The position numbers and the translations under genes are program-made. Of a stretch of 34,291 bases of DNA, positions 13,313 to 22,662 are shown one piece after another (the first letter of the stretch is position 1; every line of letters begins with the position of its first letter). Under the pieces are notes generated by a model. It saw only the letters and a list, made by a program, of their open reading frames with translations. It was not told the origin of the DNA and made no database searches. Source of the stretch: Phycisphaerae bacterium (GTDB taxonomy: Bacteria > Planctomycetota > Phycisphaerae > Sedimentisphaerales > Anaerobacaceae); assembly GCA_030601745.1 (NCBI GenBank), contig JAUWBI010000036.1:1-34291 (forward strand). Direction: 5' to 3'.

Positions 13313-15100
13313 ATGGCCAATGAGACCACGGTAGTGCATGTTACCCACGAGACGGTGGGGAAAATCGGCGGTATAGGCGCCGTCCTGCAAGGCCTTTTCA
13401 CCTGTAAATCTTATCTTGACGCAGTTGACCGCTCAATCCTCGTCGGCCCGTTGTTTACCACCGAAGGCACCGTATTAGAGCGACTCGGCGAGAATGGTGA
13501 AGTGCTCTATTCAACTGTTGACGGACTTGTAAACGAAGGATATGCTCCGGCCTTTCGTAAGATCGAAAGCTTCTACAATACAGGTATCGTCTACGGCAGG
13601 CGAACATTTGTTGACAAGCAGACAGGGATAAAGAGCTCGCCCGAGGTACTGCTCATCGACGTAAGCCATATAGACAAGGGGGTGGTCAACGAATTCAAAA
13701 AACGCCTATTCGAGGAATTCGGTGTCCGCAGCCATTTGTACGAAAACCTGTGGGACTACGAACAATATATCAGATTGGCGCCGGTGGCAATTGCTGCGCT
13801 AAAAGCAATCGGCGCAGCTAAAGAATCGACGGTCATTATTTCTCACGAGTTTATGGGAATGCCCACGGTATTGGCGGCTATTCTCGAACCAACGTGTGAT
13901 TTTCGGACGGTTTTTTATGCTCACGAAGTAGCGACGATGCGCCGCATCGTAGAAGAACATCCCGGCCACGATACGATGTTCTATAATGTTATCAAGCAGG
14001 CTCACAACGACAATCTTTACGTTAACGAAGTGTTCGGCGACCAGAGTTCTTTTTTCAAACACGCTCTCGTAGAAGCCTCAAGATACTGCGACCGTATATA
14101 TGCGGTAGGCGATTATGTCCTCCGCGAATTGCGGTTCCTCGCACCGGAATTCGAAACCGCCGACATCGATATAGTTTATAACGGCATACCTGCATATCAA
14201 ATCAGCATTACCGAGAAGCTTACATCAAAAGAAAAACTGCAGCAGTATTGCGAAAACCTGTTGGGTTATAAGCCGGATTTTGTCTTCACGCACGTTACAA
14301 GAATGGTGCAGAGCAAAGGGCTGTGGCGCGATTTGCGTGTGCTTGAACACATAGAAAGAGAGTTTAGAACCCAGGACAAAACCGGGGTGCTGTTTTTGCT
14401 ATCAACCGAAGTTTCGCAAAGACGCGGCCGTGATACCCATAAGATGGAATCGGCATATAACTGGCCTGTTGCTCACCGCGAGGGCTGGCCTGACCTGTCG
14501 GGAGGGGAGGCAAATTTCTACACGGCGGTGCAGGAATTCAATGCGCAAAGTCGCAATATAAAAATTATTTTTATCAACCAGTTCGGCTTTGAGCCAAAAA
14601 ACTGCGGCAACAGGATGCCGGAAGATATGGAATTTATGGACATCCGCAAGGGAAGCGATGTCGAATTCGGCCAGAGTATTTATGAGCCGTTCGGGATTGC
14701 CCAGCTCGAACCGCTGACTTTCGGCGGGATATGCGTGATAAGCAGTGTTTGCGGATGTTCAGGTTTCCTGCAGGACATAACCGGCGCAAAAAATGTCAAG
14801 AACGTCATTATCGCCGACTATACCAACCTGGGAGCCCGAAGCTATGCCGATATCGAAGATATGCTGCAGATTGACCAGCCGGTGCGCAACCAGATAGAGG
14901 CAAGTGAGAGCGAAAAGGTCGCAATGCAAATATGCTCACGCCTGGCGAAAAGTGAATCCGAAATTGAAAGTATGATTCAAACCGGCTGCGACCTTGCAAA
15001 AAATATGAGCTGGGATATGGCGGTGAAAAACTATCTACTGGGCAGTCTGCAAAAAGCACTGCACAAACAACCCAGCCAGAGCATCTACACAAAAACATAG
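13313..15100 (+). CDS. GT-B glycosyltransferase, glycogen/starch-synthase-like
   Basis: A 595-residue cytosolic protein. The N-terminus has the nucleotide-sugar loop pattern HETVGKIGGIGAVLQGL, like the K-x-G-G of glycogen synthases. The middle carries SHEFMGMP and FYAHEVATMRR, and the C-terminal domain has VTRMVQSKGLWRD and the donor-binding YEPFGIAQLEPLTFGG (E-x7-E). This points to a retaining GT-B enzyme, probably using UDP- or ADP-glucose to build glycogen-like polymer. The exact GT family and donor are uncertain. GGAGGG (13298-13303) precedes ATG 13313; a longer frame from 13223 would include the promoter. Confidence 0.8.
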   Translation: MANETTVVHVTHETVGKIGGIGAVLQGLFTCKSYLDAVDRSILVGPLFTTEGTVLERLGENGEVLYSTVDGLVNEGYAPAFRKIESFYNTGIVYGRRTFVDKQTGIKSSPEVLLIDVSHIDKGVVNEFKKRLFEEFGVRSHLYENLWDYEQYIRLAPVAIAALKAIGAAKESTVIISHEFMGMPTVLAAILEPTCDFRTVFYAHEVATMRRIVEEHPGHDTMFYNVIKQAHNDNLYVNEVFGDQSSFFKHALVEASRYCDRIYAVGDYVLRELRFLAPEFETADIDIVYNGIPAYQISITEKLTSKEKLQQYCENLLGYKPDFVFTHVTRMVQSKGLWRDLRVLEHIEREFRTQDKTGVLFLLSTEVSQRRGRDTHKMESAYNWPVAHREGWPDLSGGEANFYTAVQEFNAQSRNIKIIFINQFGFEPKNCGNRMPEDMEFMDIRKGSDVEFGQSIYEPFGIAQLEPLTFGGICVISSVCGCSGFLQDITGAKNVKNVIIADYTNLGARSYADIEDMLQIDQPVRNQIEASESEKVAMQICSRLAKSESEIESMIQTGCDLAKNMSWDMAVKNYLLGSLQKALHKQPSQSIYTKT

Positions 15101-15114
15101 CTTCGAAAATAGCT

Positions 15115-15132
15115 GTTGCCCCCGCCGGCAAC
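15115..15132. repeat. Hairpin shared with 29866-29881
   Basis: GTTGCC and GGCAAC pair around CCCGCC, followed by AAGCAG. The string TTGCCCC-N-GCCGGCAACAAGCAG recurs at 29866. Both copies are just downstream of a gene. It is probably a small dispersed palindrome and may stop transcripts, although it lacks a T-tract. Confidence 0.55.
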
Positions 15133-15160
15133 AAGCAGGGATATCAATTATCAAATCCAC

Positions 15161-15189
15161 TTGACTGCCTCTGAGAAAGCACTTAAACT
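15161..15189 (+). promoter_or_regulatory. Promoter that would give a leaderless coaE mRNA
   Basis: TTGACT (15161-15166), 17 bp, TAAACT (15184-15189). The GTG at 15198 begins 8 bp after the -10, the same distance as for DUF2089. Confidence 0.5.
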
Positions 15190-15197
15190 GTTTGGTT

Positions 15198-15815
15198 GTG
15201 GACAAACCTAAGAGAAAACCAATAATAGGTATTTTAGGTGGTGTCGGCTCGGGCAAAAGCACTGTTGCAGCCGAGTTTGCCAAATTGGGCTGCAAGGTCG
15301 TTGATGCCGACAAAATTGCTCACGACTTGCTTGAGAAAAAATCTGCGAAGGAAAAAATAGTTGACCTTTTCGGCCAGACTATTTTAAATTCCGCAGGAAA
15401 AATCGACCACAGGAAACTGGCCGATGTCGTTTTTGCCGATGCTGATAAGCTCTCATCGCTTAACAAGATAATTCATCCCCTTGTGCTGGGACGGGCTGAG
15501 GAGCTTATAAGGCAATATAATCGCCAAAATGAGGTCAAGGCAATCGTGCTGGATATGCCGTTATTGGTGGAAGTTGGCTGGGCCAGGCGGTGCGATAAGC
15601 TCATTTTTGTCGATTGTAAACGGCAATTAAGGGTGGATAGGGCAAAAAAAATGGGTGTTTTTGAAGAAAATCAACTAAAAATTAGAGAAAATTTTCAGAT
15701 TTCTCTGGACAACAAGGCCAACCTCACCGATAATATCATAGATAACAATTCTGACTTCTCGGCGTTGGCCAGGCAAGTCACTGATATATTCTCTTACATT
15801 GTGAGTAATGGGTAA
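15198..15815 (+). CDS. coaE: Dephospho-CoA kinase
   Basis: A 205-residue P-loop kinase of typical CoaE length. Walker A is GILGGVGSGKST near the N-terminus. VVDADKIAHDLL carries the conserved substrate-site Asp, and IIHPLVLGRAEELI and VLDMPLLVEVGW are family motifs. It phosphorylates the 3'-OH of dephospho-CoA in the last step of CoA synthesis. The frame also allows TTG at 15192. GTG at 15198 is preferred because it lies 8 bp after the -10 and no ribosome binding site is present, suggesting a leaderless mRNA. Confidence 0.93.
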   Translation: MDKPKRKPIIGILGGVGSGKSTVAAEFAKLGCKVVDADKIAHDLLEKKSAKEKIVDLFGQTILNSAGKIDHRKLADVVFADADKLSSLNKIIHPLVLGRAEELIRQYNRQNEVKAIVLDMPLLVEVGWARRCDKLIFVDCKRQLRVDRAKKMGVFEENQLKIRENFQISLDNKANLTDNIIDNNSDFSALARQVTDIFSYIVSNG

Positions 15816-15904
15816 GCGGGGTTTTATCGTAGAGCACTCGTATTAGTGTTACTCGTTTTTGATATATAAGTTTTATTTCTACTATTCAAAGTTCAAATCC
15901 TATT

Positions 15905-15944
15905 GAATTCCTACGGGAAAGTTATTCTGTGGAATCGTAGATTC
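15905..15944. promoter_or_regulatory. Imperfect inverted repeat in the rho leader
   Basis: GAAT-N2-CTACG (15905-15915) pairs with CGTAG-ATTC (15936-15944). It lies 24 bp before the rho start and may form a hairpin in the leader. A regulatory role is speculative. Confidence 0.3.
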
Positions 15945-15967
15945 TCGCAAATGGAAAAGGAGTGATT

Positions 15968-17494
15968 ATGGCTAAAGCCGCTGCAAAAACCGAAAAAGGG
16001 ACAACAAAAAAACGCAAAACCGCAAAGAAAAAGGCCGTCGCAGAAGAACAAGCTGCCGCCGAGCAAGCTGCCGCCGAACAAGCGAATCCCGATGTATCGG
16101 AACAGCAAGAGACCGACTCGGTCACGGCTGCCGCTGAGCAGGCCCCCGGCGTCAAGACCAATGACGAAGCCCTGCAAGCCAAAAAACTTGAGGAAGAATC
16201 CACCCATGCTAAATACGAGCGGATTAAAAAAGGCAACTTGTATTTGATGGATTTGCAGAAACTGACCGTCGCAGAGCTGCACGATATTGCCAAGAAGGAA
16301 AATATTACAGAATACAGTGCCCTCAAGAAGCAGGATTTGGTTTTCAGAATTCTCAAGGAGCGTATTCGCCAGAACGGCCTGATGTACGGCGAAGGTGTAC
16401 TGGAAGTGCTGCCGGACGGTTACGGATTTCTGCGAAATCCGAGTTATAACTATTTGTCATCTTCGGACGACATCTATGTCTCACCGTCTCAAATCAGGCG
16501 TTTCGGCCTGCGAACCGGAAACACTGTATCAGGGCAAATCAGGCCGCCGAAAGATTCGGAGAAATATTTTGCCCTTCTGCGCGTTGAAGCGATTAACTAT
16601 GAAAACCCCGATAACCTTGCGGAAAAGGTGGTATTCAGCGACCTGACGCCATTACATCCGGAGGAGCGTTTTATACTCGAAACCACGGCAGAAGAGTTAA
16701 ATATGCGAATAATTGATTTAGTAACGCCGATAGGGAAGGGTCAACGTGGTCTGATAGTTGCCGCACCGCGAACCGGCAAGACAATTCTGCTGCAAAAAAT
16801 AGCAAACGCCATCAGTATAAATCACCTTGAAATAAAACTGATAGTGCTGCTGATTGACGAACGGCCCGAAGAAGTTACGGAAATGCAGCGGAAAACCGCT
16901 GAAGACGTTGAGGTCATAAGTTCCACTTTTGATGAAGCCGCCTCACGTCACTGTCAGGTAGCAGAGGTCGTAATCGAAAAGGCAAAGCGACTTGTCGAGT
17001 ACGGCAAAGACGTGGTAATCCTGCTGGACTCGATAACCCGCCTTGCCCGTGCCTATAATACCGAGATGCCGCACTCGGGTAGAATCCTGACCGGCGGTGT
17101 CGATGCCGGCGCAATGCAAATGCCCAAGAAATTTTTCGGTGCAGCAAGAAATGTCGAAGACGGTGGTTCGCTGAGTATTCTTGCGACCGCGTTAATTGAC
17201 ACCGGCTCGAAAATGGACGAGGTGATTTTTGAAGAGTTTAAGGCAACCGGAAATATGGAATTGCACCTCGACAGGCGCCTTGTTGATAGAAGAATCTGGC
17301 CGGCTATAGACATCAGCCGAAGCGGAACCAGGAGGGAAGAATTACTGCTCGACCCAAAAGAGCTTCAGCTTGTATATCGGCTCCGTAGAGTCCTTAGCGA
17401 ATTGAACCCGACCGAATCAATCGAGCTGCTCAAAGGCCGCCTTGCCAAGTGCCGAACCAACGCTGAGTTTCTGATGACAATGAACCTCGATTAA
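15968..17494 (+). CDS. rho: Transcription termination factor Rho
   Basis: A 508-residue protein, longer than the usual ~420. The extra part is an N-terminal Lys/Ala/Glu-rich, probably disordered tail (residues 1-85) with repeated QAAAE units. After it come a Rho-N helical segment ([18 protein letters not shown]), the cold-shock-like RNA-binding domain ([16 protein letters not shown]), the Walker A region APRTGKT (about 266-272), Walker [17 protein letters not shown] and the Q/R-loop region near the C-terminus. It is an RNA-dependent ATPase that ends transcription. GGAG, 5 nt before ATG 15968, decides the start over the GTG two codons upstream. A strong intrinsic terminator lies ~100 bp downstream. 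Confidence 0.97.
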   Translation: MAKAAAKTEKGTTKKRKTAKKKAVAEEQAAAEQAAAEQANPDVSEQQETDSVTAAAEQAPGVKTNDEALQAKKLEEESTHAKYERIKKGNLYLMDLQKLTVAELHDIAKKENITEYSALKKQDLVFRILKERIRQNGLMYGEGVLEVLPDGYGFLRNPSYNYLSSSDDIYVSPSQIRRFGLRTGNTVSGQIRPPKDSEKYFALLRVEAINYENPDNLAEKVVFSDLTPLHPEERFILETTAEELNMRIIDLVTPIGKGQRGLIVAAPRTGKTILLQKIANAISINHLEIKLIVLLIDERPEEVTEMQRKTAEDVEVISSTFDEAASRHCQVAEVVIEKAKRLVEYGKDVVILLDSITRLARAYNTEMPHSGRILTGGVDAGAMQMPKKFFGAARNVEDGGSLSILATALIDTGSKMDEVIFEEFKATGNMELHLDRRLVDRRIWPAIDISRSGTRREELLLDPKELQLVYRLRRVLSELNPTESIELLKGRLAKCRTNAEFLMTMNLD

Positions 17495-17597
17495 GCTAAA
17501 CAGAAGCGCAAAGCTAATTATCGTAAAAGCAAGCAAGAATACTTGATTTATACTTGATTGTTTGCTTTACATTTCTGTTTGTTTTTATTAAGATGAT

Positions 17598-17630
17598 ATT
17601 CCGGCCAGTATATTTTTGCCGGAATTTTTT
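17598..17630 (+). terminator. Intrinsic terminator after rho
   Basis: ATTCCGGC (17598-17605) and GCCGGAAT (17618-17625) form a perfect 8 bp stem followed by TTTTTT. It separates rho from valS, whose start is 24 bp further on. Confidence 0.9.
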
Positions 17631-17653
17631 ATAGGCAACCAATTGAGTAGGTT

Positions 17654-20524
17654 ATGGGCGAAGAACTTTCGAAAGTTTATGAGCCAGAGACGATAGAGAG
17701 GCAGGCAAACGAAATTTGGTCCTCAGGCCAATACTTTCACGCTGAAGCCGCCGGCGATGGCCGGGAGCAAAAGAACTATACTATCGTTATCCCGCCGCCT
17801 AACGTAACAGCGCCGCTGCACCTTGGTCATGCACTGAATAACACGTTGCAGGATATCCTGATTCGGTTCCGTCGGATGCAAAAATACAATACTCTCTGGA
17901 TGCCGGGCACCGACCACGCCAGTATCGCCACCCAGACCGTCGTTGAGAAACGCATCCTCGCTGAAGAGGGCAAGCGACGCACGGATTTTGCACGCGAAGA
18001 GTTCGTCGCCCGTGTGCAGGCCTGGAAAGACGAATACGAAGCAACGATTATTCAACAACTGCAGGCAATGGGCTGTTCGTGCGACTGGCAGCGAACCCGG
18101 TTCACTATGGATGAGGTCTGCACAAAAGCCGTTCGTGCTGCGTTTTTCAAACTTTTTAAGGACGGGCTGATATATCGAGGCAAACGGCTGGTCAACTGGG
18201 ACCCGGCTACGCAAACAGTGCTGGCCGACGATGAGGTCGAGCACGAGACGGTGCAGGGACATTTCTGGTATTTGCGCTATCCGCTCGCCGAATCGGTCGA
18301 GATAGCAGGAAAACACATTGAGTATGTTACCGTTGCCACGACCCGGCCGGAGACGATGCTTGGTGATACAGCCGTTGCGATGAATCCGGCAGATGAGCGT
18401 GCCGAATATCTGCTCGGTAAAAAAGTTCGGCTTCCAATCGTAGGTCGCATCATCCCCATCATTGCCGATGAACATGTCGTTCTGCCTGACGCTGAAAGCG
18501 AAGACGAAAAGGCAAGGTTTTCTACCGGTTTCTTGAAGGTGACCCCCGCCCACGACCCGGATGACTGGGAGATTGGCCAACGGCACGAGCTGGAAGTTGT
18601 AAACGTGATGGCACCGGACGGCTCAATCAGCGACAAGTACGGCTGGGAAGATGCCGATTCGCCGGAAGCGCAATCTTTGCTGGGAATGGACCGTTTTGAG
18701 GCACGCGAGGCCATTGTTGAATGGTTCCGTAAAGAGAATCTTCTTGAGAACGTTCGGGAATACGCCCACGAGGTCGGACACAGTTATCGCAGCCATGTGC
18801 CTATCGAGCCGTATCTGTCTGACCAATGGTATATCGCTGTCAAAGAACCTATCGAGCACTTGAGAGAAAAATTTGGCTTCGGGTTAATCGAGGGTACTGA
18901 TGTGCCGGTAAATTCTCTGGCTGGTCTGGCCTTGAAACCGTTACTTGACGGTCGATTGCGATTTACCCCGGAGCGCTACGCTAAAACCTATCAAACCTGG
19001 CTGGAAAACCTGCGCGACTGGCCAATCAGCCGACAGCTCTGGTGGGGACATAGAATTCCGATTTGGTATTGTCAAAAATGCGGCCAAACCAACACTGGTA
19101 TGAAAGACCCCTCAAGCTGCGAAAAGTGCGGCTGCGATGACTTAGTTCAGGACCCGGACGTTCTGGATACGTGGTTCAGTTCTGCCCTTTGGCCTTTCAG
19201 TACGATGGGTTGGCCGGATGATACGCCGGAGCTTAAAACATTCTATCCGGGCGATGTGCTTTGTACCGCCCGCGAGATTATTACGTTGTGGGTTTCGCGT
19301 ATGGTAATGATGGGCCAATACTGCCGCGGCGATATTCCATTCAGTGAAGTGTACATTCACGCGATGATACAGGACGGTGAAGGACGCAAGATGTCAAAGA
19401 GCTTGGGCAATGGAATTGACCCACTGGTAGCTATTAACAGTCACGGGGCCGATGCGATGCGCTTTACATTAGCCAGTATGACTACGGATACGCAGGACAT
19501 TCGCATGCCGGTGGTATCAATGACACTGCCCGATGGGCGCCAGGCCAATACATCACCGAAGTTTGATATCGGCCGAAACTTCTGTAACAAGCTCTGGAAC
19601 GCCTCGCGTTTTGCCTTGATGAATCTTGAGGGCATCGAGCCGGACAAATTTGACAAAGACAAAATGACAATCACCGACAGATGGATTCTTTCCCGCCTGG
19701 CACAAACTGTCGCTGACGTTGGCGAGTCCTTAAACGAATTCAAATACAGCGAGCCGTTAGCACAGCTTTACAGATTTTTCTGGAATGACTTTTGCGACTG
19801 GTATCTCGAATGGGTCAAACCACGAATGCAAGATGAGCAGGAAAAGCCAATTGCTCAAAATGTTTTAGCTTTTGTGCTGGACCAGATTTTGCGACTATTG
19901 CATCCGTTTGTACCGTTTATCACTGAAGGAATATTCCAGAAACTAAATGAAATTGTACCGGTCAGACACCTTAAGGGCATAGCGGAAGCAAAAAAATCCG
20001 AGGCGTTGGTAGCTGCCGAATGGCCAAGGGAAATTGATTCCTTACGAGAGCCGGACGCCGAGAAACAGATTGAAATTATACAAGCTGCAATTCGGACTGT
20101 CCGGGATATTAGAAGTAATAGAAACATACCACCAAAGGAGATGTTAGTTGTATCCGCAAAGTCACAACAAAAAACTGTTGACATTCTAAACCAAAACGCA
20201 GAACTTATTCATCAATTGGCTGGTGTAAAAGAATTTAAGGCTGGGACAGCAATTGTAAAACCCGCAAACGCTGCAGTTGCAATCGCAGATGCAACGGAAG
20301 TTTACGTACATGATGCCATTGACCCGCAAGCTGAACGGCAGCGGCTGGAAAAACAAAAACAGCAGATTGAAGAAGCGAAAAAGGCAGTAGAGGCGAAGTT
20401 AGCCAATGAAAATTTTGTTACCAGGGCCAAACCGGAAGTAGTGGCCCGGGCCAGAGGCAGGCTGGCTGAGCTGTCAGAACAATTAAAGACCGTTGAGAAA
20501 CACCTTTCGGAATTAAACGGTTGA
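17654..20524 (+). CDS. valS: Valyl-tRNA synthetase
   Basis: A 956-residue class I aminoacyl-tRNA synthetase. PPPNVTAPLHLGHALNN contains HIGH as HLGH (56-59); KMSKS is at 579-583 (GRKMSKSLGNG). An editing domain lies between them (TTRPETMLGDTAVAMNP). A Cys cluster CQKCG...CEKCGC precedes DVLDTWFSSALWPFSTMGW. The C-terminus is a coiled-coil arm rich in Lys, Gln and Glu, typical of ValS. It charges tRNA-Val and edits mischarged Thr. The start ATG is 24 bp after the rho terminator and its promoter is not obvious. The BFN-family gene follows. Confidence 0.97.
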   Translation: MGEELSKVYEPETIERQANEIWSSGQYFHAEAAGDGREQKNYTIVIPPPNVTAPLHLGHALNNTLQDILIRFRRMQKYNTLWMPGTDHASIATQTVVEKRILAEEGKRRTDFAREEFVARVQAWKDEYEATIIQQLQAMGCSCDWQRTRFTMDEVCTKAVRAAFFKLFKDGLIYRGKRLVNWDPATQTVLADDEVEHETVQGHFWYLRYPLAESVEIAGKHIEYVTVATTRPETMLGDTAVAMNPADERAEYLLGKKVRLPIVGRIIPIIADEHVVLPDAESEDEKARFSTGFLKVTPAHDPDDWEIGQRHELEVVNVMAPDGSISDKYGWEDADSPEAQSLLGMDRFEAREAIVEWFRKENLLENVREYAHEVGHSYRSHVPIEPYLSDQWYIAVKEPIEHLREKFGFGLIEGTDVPVNSLAGLALKPLLDGRLRFTPERYAKTYQTWLENLRDWPISRQLWWGHRIPIWYCQKCGQTNTGMKDPSSCEKCGCDDLVQDPDVLDTWFSSALWPFSTMGWPDDTPELKTFYPGDVLCTAREIITLWVSRMVMMGQYCRGDIPFSEVYIHAMIQDGEGRKMSKSLGNGIDPLVAINSHGADAMRFTLASMTTDTQDIRMPVVSMTLPDGRQANTSPKFDIGRNFCNKLWNASRFALMNLEGIEPDKFDKDKMTITDRWILSRLAQTVADVGESLNEFKYSEPLAQLYRFFWNDFCDWYLEWVKPRMQDEQEKPIAQNVLAFVLDQILRLLHPFVPFITEGIFQKLNEIVPVRHLKGIAEAKKSEALVAAEWPREIDSLREPDAEKQIEIIQAAIRTVRDIRSNRNIPPKEMLVVSAKSQQKTVDILNQNAELIHQLAGVKEFKAGTAIVKPANAAVAIADATEVYVHDAIDPQAERQRLEKQKQQIEEAKKAVEAKLANENFVTRAKPEVVARARGRLAELSEQLKTVEKHLSELNG

Positions 20525-20531
20525 CAGGGGC

Positions 20532-20559
20532 CCCATTTTGCAATGTCCCGCAAAATGGG
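20532..20559. terminator. Strong hairpin between valS and the BFN-family gene
   Basis: CCCATTTTGC and GCAAAATGGG form a perfect 10 bp stem with an 8 nt loop, starting 8 bp after the valS stop. No T-tract follows, so it is either a Rho-independent-like stop without the U-run or an mRNA-processing or stability element. The next ribosome binding site (AAAGGTGG) is just downstream. Confidence 0.45.
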
Positions 20560-20585
20560 AACCCCGCAATAAAGGTGGTGCCAAA

Positions 20586-20981
20586 ATGGAGACAGAAGCC
20601 GAATTATCACGTATAATCATTAACGAGACATCCGACCAGCAGATAATTGTCTTAAAAGAGCGTAACGGCCAGCGCAGCTTCCCTATCGTCATCGGTATAG
20701 TCGAAATTTTCGCAATCGACCGCCGGCTAAAGGGCATCAAGCCGCCCCGCCCGATGACACACGATTTACTGGACAGCATAATTGAAAATCTCGGCGCTAA
20801 AATAGAAAAGATAGTTATAAATGACCTGCGCAATCATACCTTCTATGCAAAGATACACCTGAGTTTGAACGGGCGAACCGTTGAAGTTGACTCCCGCCCC
20901 TCCGATGCGATTGCACTGGGGGCGGCGTCAAATGCCCCTATTTATGTTGCCGAGCACGTTTTCGAGAAGACTTCCCAGTAA
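20586..20981 (+). CDS. Bifunctional nuclease (BFN/DUF151) family protein
   Basis: A 131-residue protein covering the BFN domain. It shows FPIVIGIVEIFAIDRRLKG and, later, VEVDSRPSDAIALGAASNAPIYV; the RPSDAIAL block is characteristic of the family. Plant and bacterial members have RNase and DNase activity, but the role in bacteria is poorly known. AAAGGTGG before ATG 20586 decides the start; the longer frame from 20538 runs through the intergenic hairpin. It converges on lspA with 25 bp between the stops. Confidence 0.85.
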   Translation: METEAELSRIIINETSDQQIIVLKERNGQRSFPIVIGIVEIFAIDRRLKGIKPPRPMTHDLLDSIIENLGAKIEKIVINDLRNHTFYAKIHLSLNGRTVEVDSRPSDAIALGAASNAPIYVAEHVFEKTSQ

Positions 20982-21006
20982 AAGCAGGCCCCAAACGGCG
21001 ACCCCG

Positions 21007-21492
21007 CTATGAAGAGCGTTTGTGAGCCCGAAAGCTTGAAATAATCATTAACCCAACGCCGACACAAAGCATACTGTCTGCGACATTAAACGCAGGCCAA
21101 TGGTACTGCCGGTAATAAACATCAATAAAGTCACGCACCAGACCATTATTGAATATTCTGTCGTAAAGATTGCCGCAGACACCGGCAGCGAAGAGCGCAA
21201 GAGCAATGTGAACCAACTTTTGCCGGGTTCCGCCGAGAAGAAAAATCGCGAAAATCACTATCAATGCAACAACGGAAACTGCCGCTAACAAATAAGACTT
21301 CCCGGAGAGTAATCCCCAGGCGGCGCCATCGTTTAATGCCATTACCAATTGCAAAAAACCATTTATAATTGAAACGCTATTACTTTGCTCTTGCCGCAGC
21401 CAGTCGAATACCACCCTCTTGCTCCACAAATCCAGCGTCAGGCCGGCCGCCATTAAAGGCCAGAAAATAAGCTGTGCCGCCAAATCGGGCAT
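21007..21492 (-). CDS. lspA: Lipoprotein signal peptidase (signal peptidase II)
   Basis: A 161-residue protein, typical for LspA, with four membrane segments. Catalytic Asp residues are in GNLYDRI and WPAFNVADS; ALNDGAAWGLLSG corresponds to the conserved N-x-GAAFG region, with W instead of F. It cleaves prolipoproteins before the lipidated Cys in the inner membrane. The open frame extends to 21621, but that upstream part covers an intrinsic terminator (21527-21555), so ATG 21492 is the true start. AGGG lies 5 nt before it, next to a small hairpin. The upstream neighbour on the same strand encodes a lipoprotein, a likely substrate. Confidence 0.94.
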   Translation of the reverse strand: MPDLAAQLIFWPLMAAGLTLDLWSKRVVFDWLRQEQSNSVSIINGFLQLVMALNDGAAWGLLSGKSYLLAAVSVVALIVIFAIFLLGGTRQKLVHIALALFAAGVCGNLYDRIFNNGLVRDFIDVYYRQYHWPAFNVADSMLCVGVGLMIISSFRAHKRSS

Positions 21493-21501
21493 TGCGACCC
21501 T

Positions 21502-21516
21502 ACCCCTCCGAGGGGT
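21502..21516 (-). promoter_or_regulatory. Hairpin next to the lspA ribosome binding site
   Basis: On the minus strand ACCCCT-CGG-AGGGGT is a perfect 6 bp stem with a 3 nt loop. The right arm is purine-rich and Shine-Dalgarno-like. It could limit ribosome access to lspA. Confidence 0.4.
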
Positions 21517-21526
21517 GGGGCGGGAC

Positions 21527-21555
21527 AAAAAAGCCCGACCTGAAGTCGGCCGGGC
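21527..21555 (-). terminator. Intrinsic terminator between the TPR gene and lspA
   Basis: On the minus strand GCCCG...CGGGC with an inner GTCGG/CCGAC-like pairing is followed directly by TTTTTT (21532-21527). It lies 59 bp after the TPR stop and 35 bp before lspA, so lspA may depend on read-through or its own promoter. Confidence 0.7.
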
Positions 21556-21613
21556 ACTGCTTTCTTCTCTCTCGGACTCTGTCATAATTGGCGTTTGGCG
21601 TATCCGCTGTCGG

Positions 21614-22603
21614 CTATTCATTTTGCTTTGAATATATTTCTATATATTTGAGCAACCGCTCACGATTAGGTTGATTGGGCTTTAAGTCCAGAGACAGACG
21701 CCACTGCTGGATTGCTTTTGCCTTCAGTGTCTCATCTTCATCATCGAGCGCCTTTAACATATAGGCAACCCCCAACCCCCTATATGCCTCCCAATCCTTA
21801 TCATTTAACTCAATCGCCCTGCTGTAACTTTCCGTTGCCCGGTCCACGTCGTTAAGCCGCAGATAACAATATCCAAGGTATTGATAGGCGATATTGTTAT
21901 CAGGCTGGATTTGTGTTACTGATGTTAACAGCTCTTTTGCTGGCTCATTGTAATTGGCTCTTAGATATGAAACTGCCAGCGAAGTCATAATATCAGGGTT
22001 ATTACTATCTACTTCCAGTGCACGCTTATAGGAAGCAATGGCCCGGTCATAATCTTTTTGCAATTCATAAATATCGCCAAGCAGCTTTTGGATTTCACTT
22101 ACATTAGGGTTAATCTGTTCGGCTCGTCCGGCTGCTACCAAAGCGTTGTTGTAGTCCTCAATTTCATAATAGCTTTCGGCAGCACCGACATGCGCTTCCA
22201 GATGGTTGGGCTTGAGTTCACAGGCTTTAGCGTATGCCTTGACCGCCTGTGCAAATTTTTTCATGATCTGGTAAACCCGGCCAAGATTGAAATAATCCTT
22301 GAAAGACCAGGGATTTAATTCTGTTGCCTTTTCATAGGAGGCGGCACTTTTTTCATAATCCTTTGTTTCCTGATAAATCTCGCCAAGCAGAGAGTAAGCG
22401 AACAGAAAACGATTGTCTATTTTCACAGCGGAGTTGAGCCGTTCGATGGCCATTTCATCCTCATCGAGCTCCCGCAGCATTACAGCATCGACATATAAAT
22501 CAACCGCCTGTTGCTGTTCCTGGCCACAGCCGGCCAAAAATAACAGGATTACGCCTGTCAGGCATACACAGATTGCAAGGCGGACATTTGTGCTATTAAA
22601 CAT
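21614..22603 (-). CDS. TPR-repeat lipoprotein
   Basis: A 329-residue protein with a lipoprotein signal peptide (LTGVILLFLAGC, lipobox LAGC with the Cys about residue 26). About eight tandem tetratricopeptide repeats follow and fill the rest, for example AYSLLGEIYQETKDYEKSAASYEKA and AYQYLGYCYLRLNDVDRATE. The repeats form a protein-binding scaffold outside the cytoplasm; partners are unknown. GGGG about 8 nt before ATG 22603 supports that start over the longer frame, which has no signal peptide at its end. A strong promoter and two leader hairpins lie upstream. Confidence 0.88.
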   Translation of the reverse strand: MFNSTNVRLAICVCLTGVILLFLAGCGQEQQQAVDLYVDAVMLRELDEDEMAIERLNSAVKIDNRFLFAYSLLGEIYQETKDYEKSAASYEKATELNPWSFKDYFNLGRVYQIMKKFAQAVKAYAKACELKPNHLEAHVGAAESYYEIEDYNNALVAAGRAEQINPNVSEIQKLLGDIYELQKDYDRAIASYKRALEVDSNNPDIMTSLAVSYLRANYNEPAKELLTSVTQIQPDNNIAYQYLGYCYLRLNDVDRATESYSRAIELNDKDWEAYRGLGVAYMLKALDDEDETLKAKAIQQWRLSLDLKPNQPNRERLLKYIEIYSKQNE

Positions 22604-22662
22604 ATACGTTCCCCTTCTCTGTATCAGGACAACACTGCCGGCGCCATTTGTCGGCATTTAGC

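Noticed and set aside
17723..18586. Long antisense ORFs (up to 287 residues) inside valS
   Set aside because: They are shadows of the valS reading frame, with no recognisable domains or ribosome binding sites. The same applies to the antisense ORFs in gpmI, mutL and the sulfatase.
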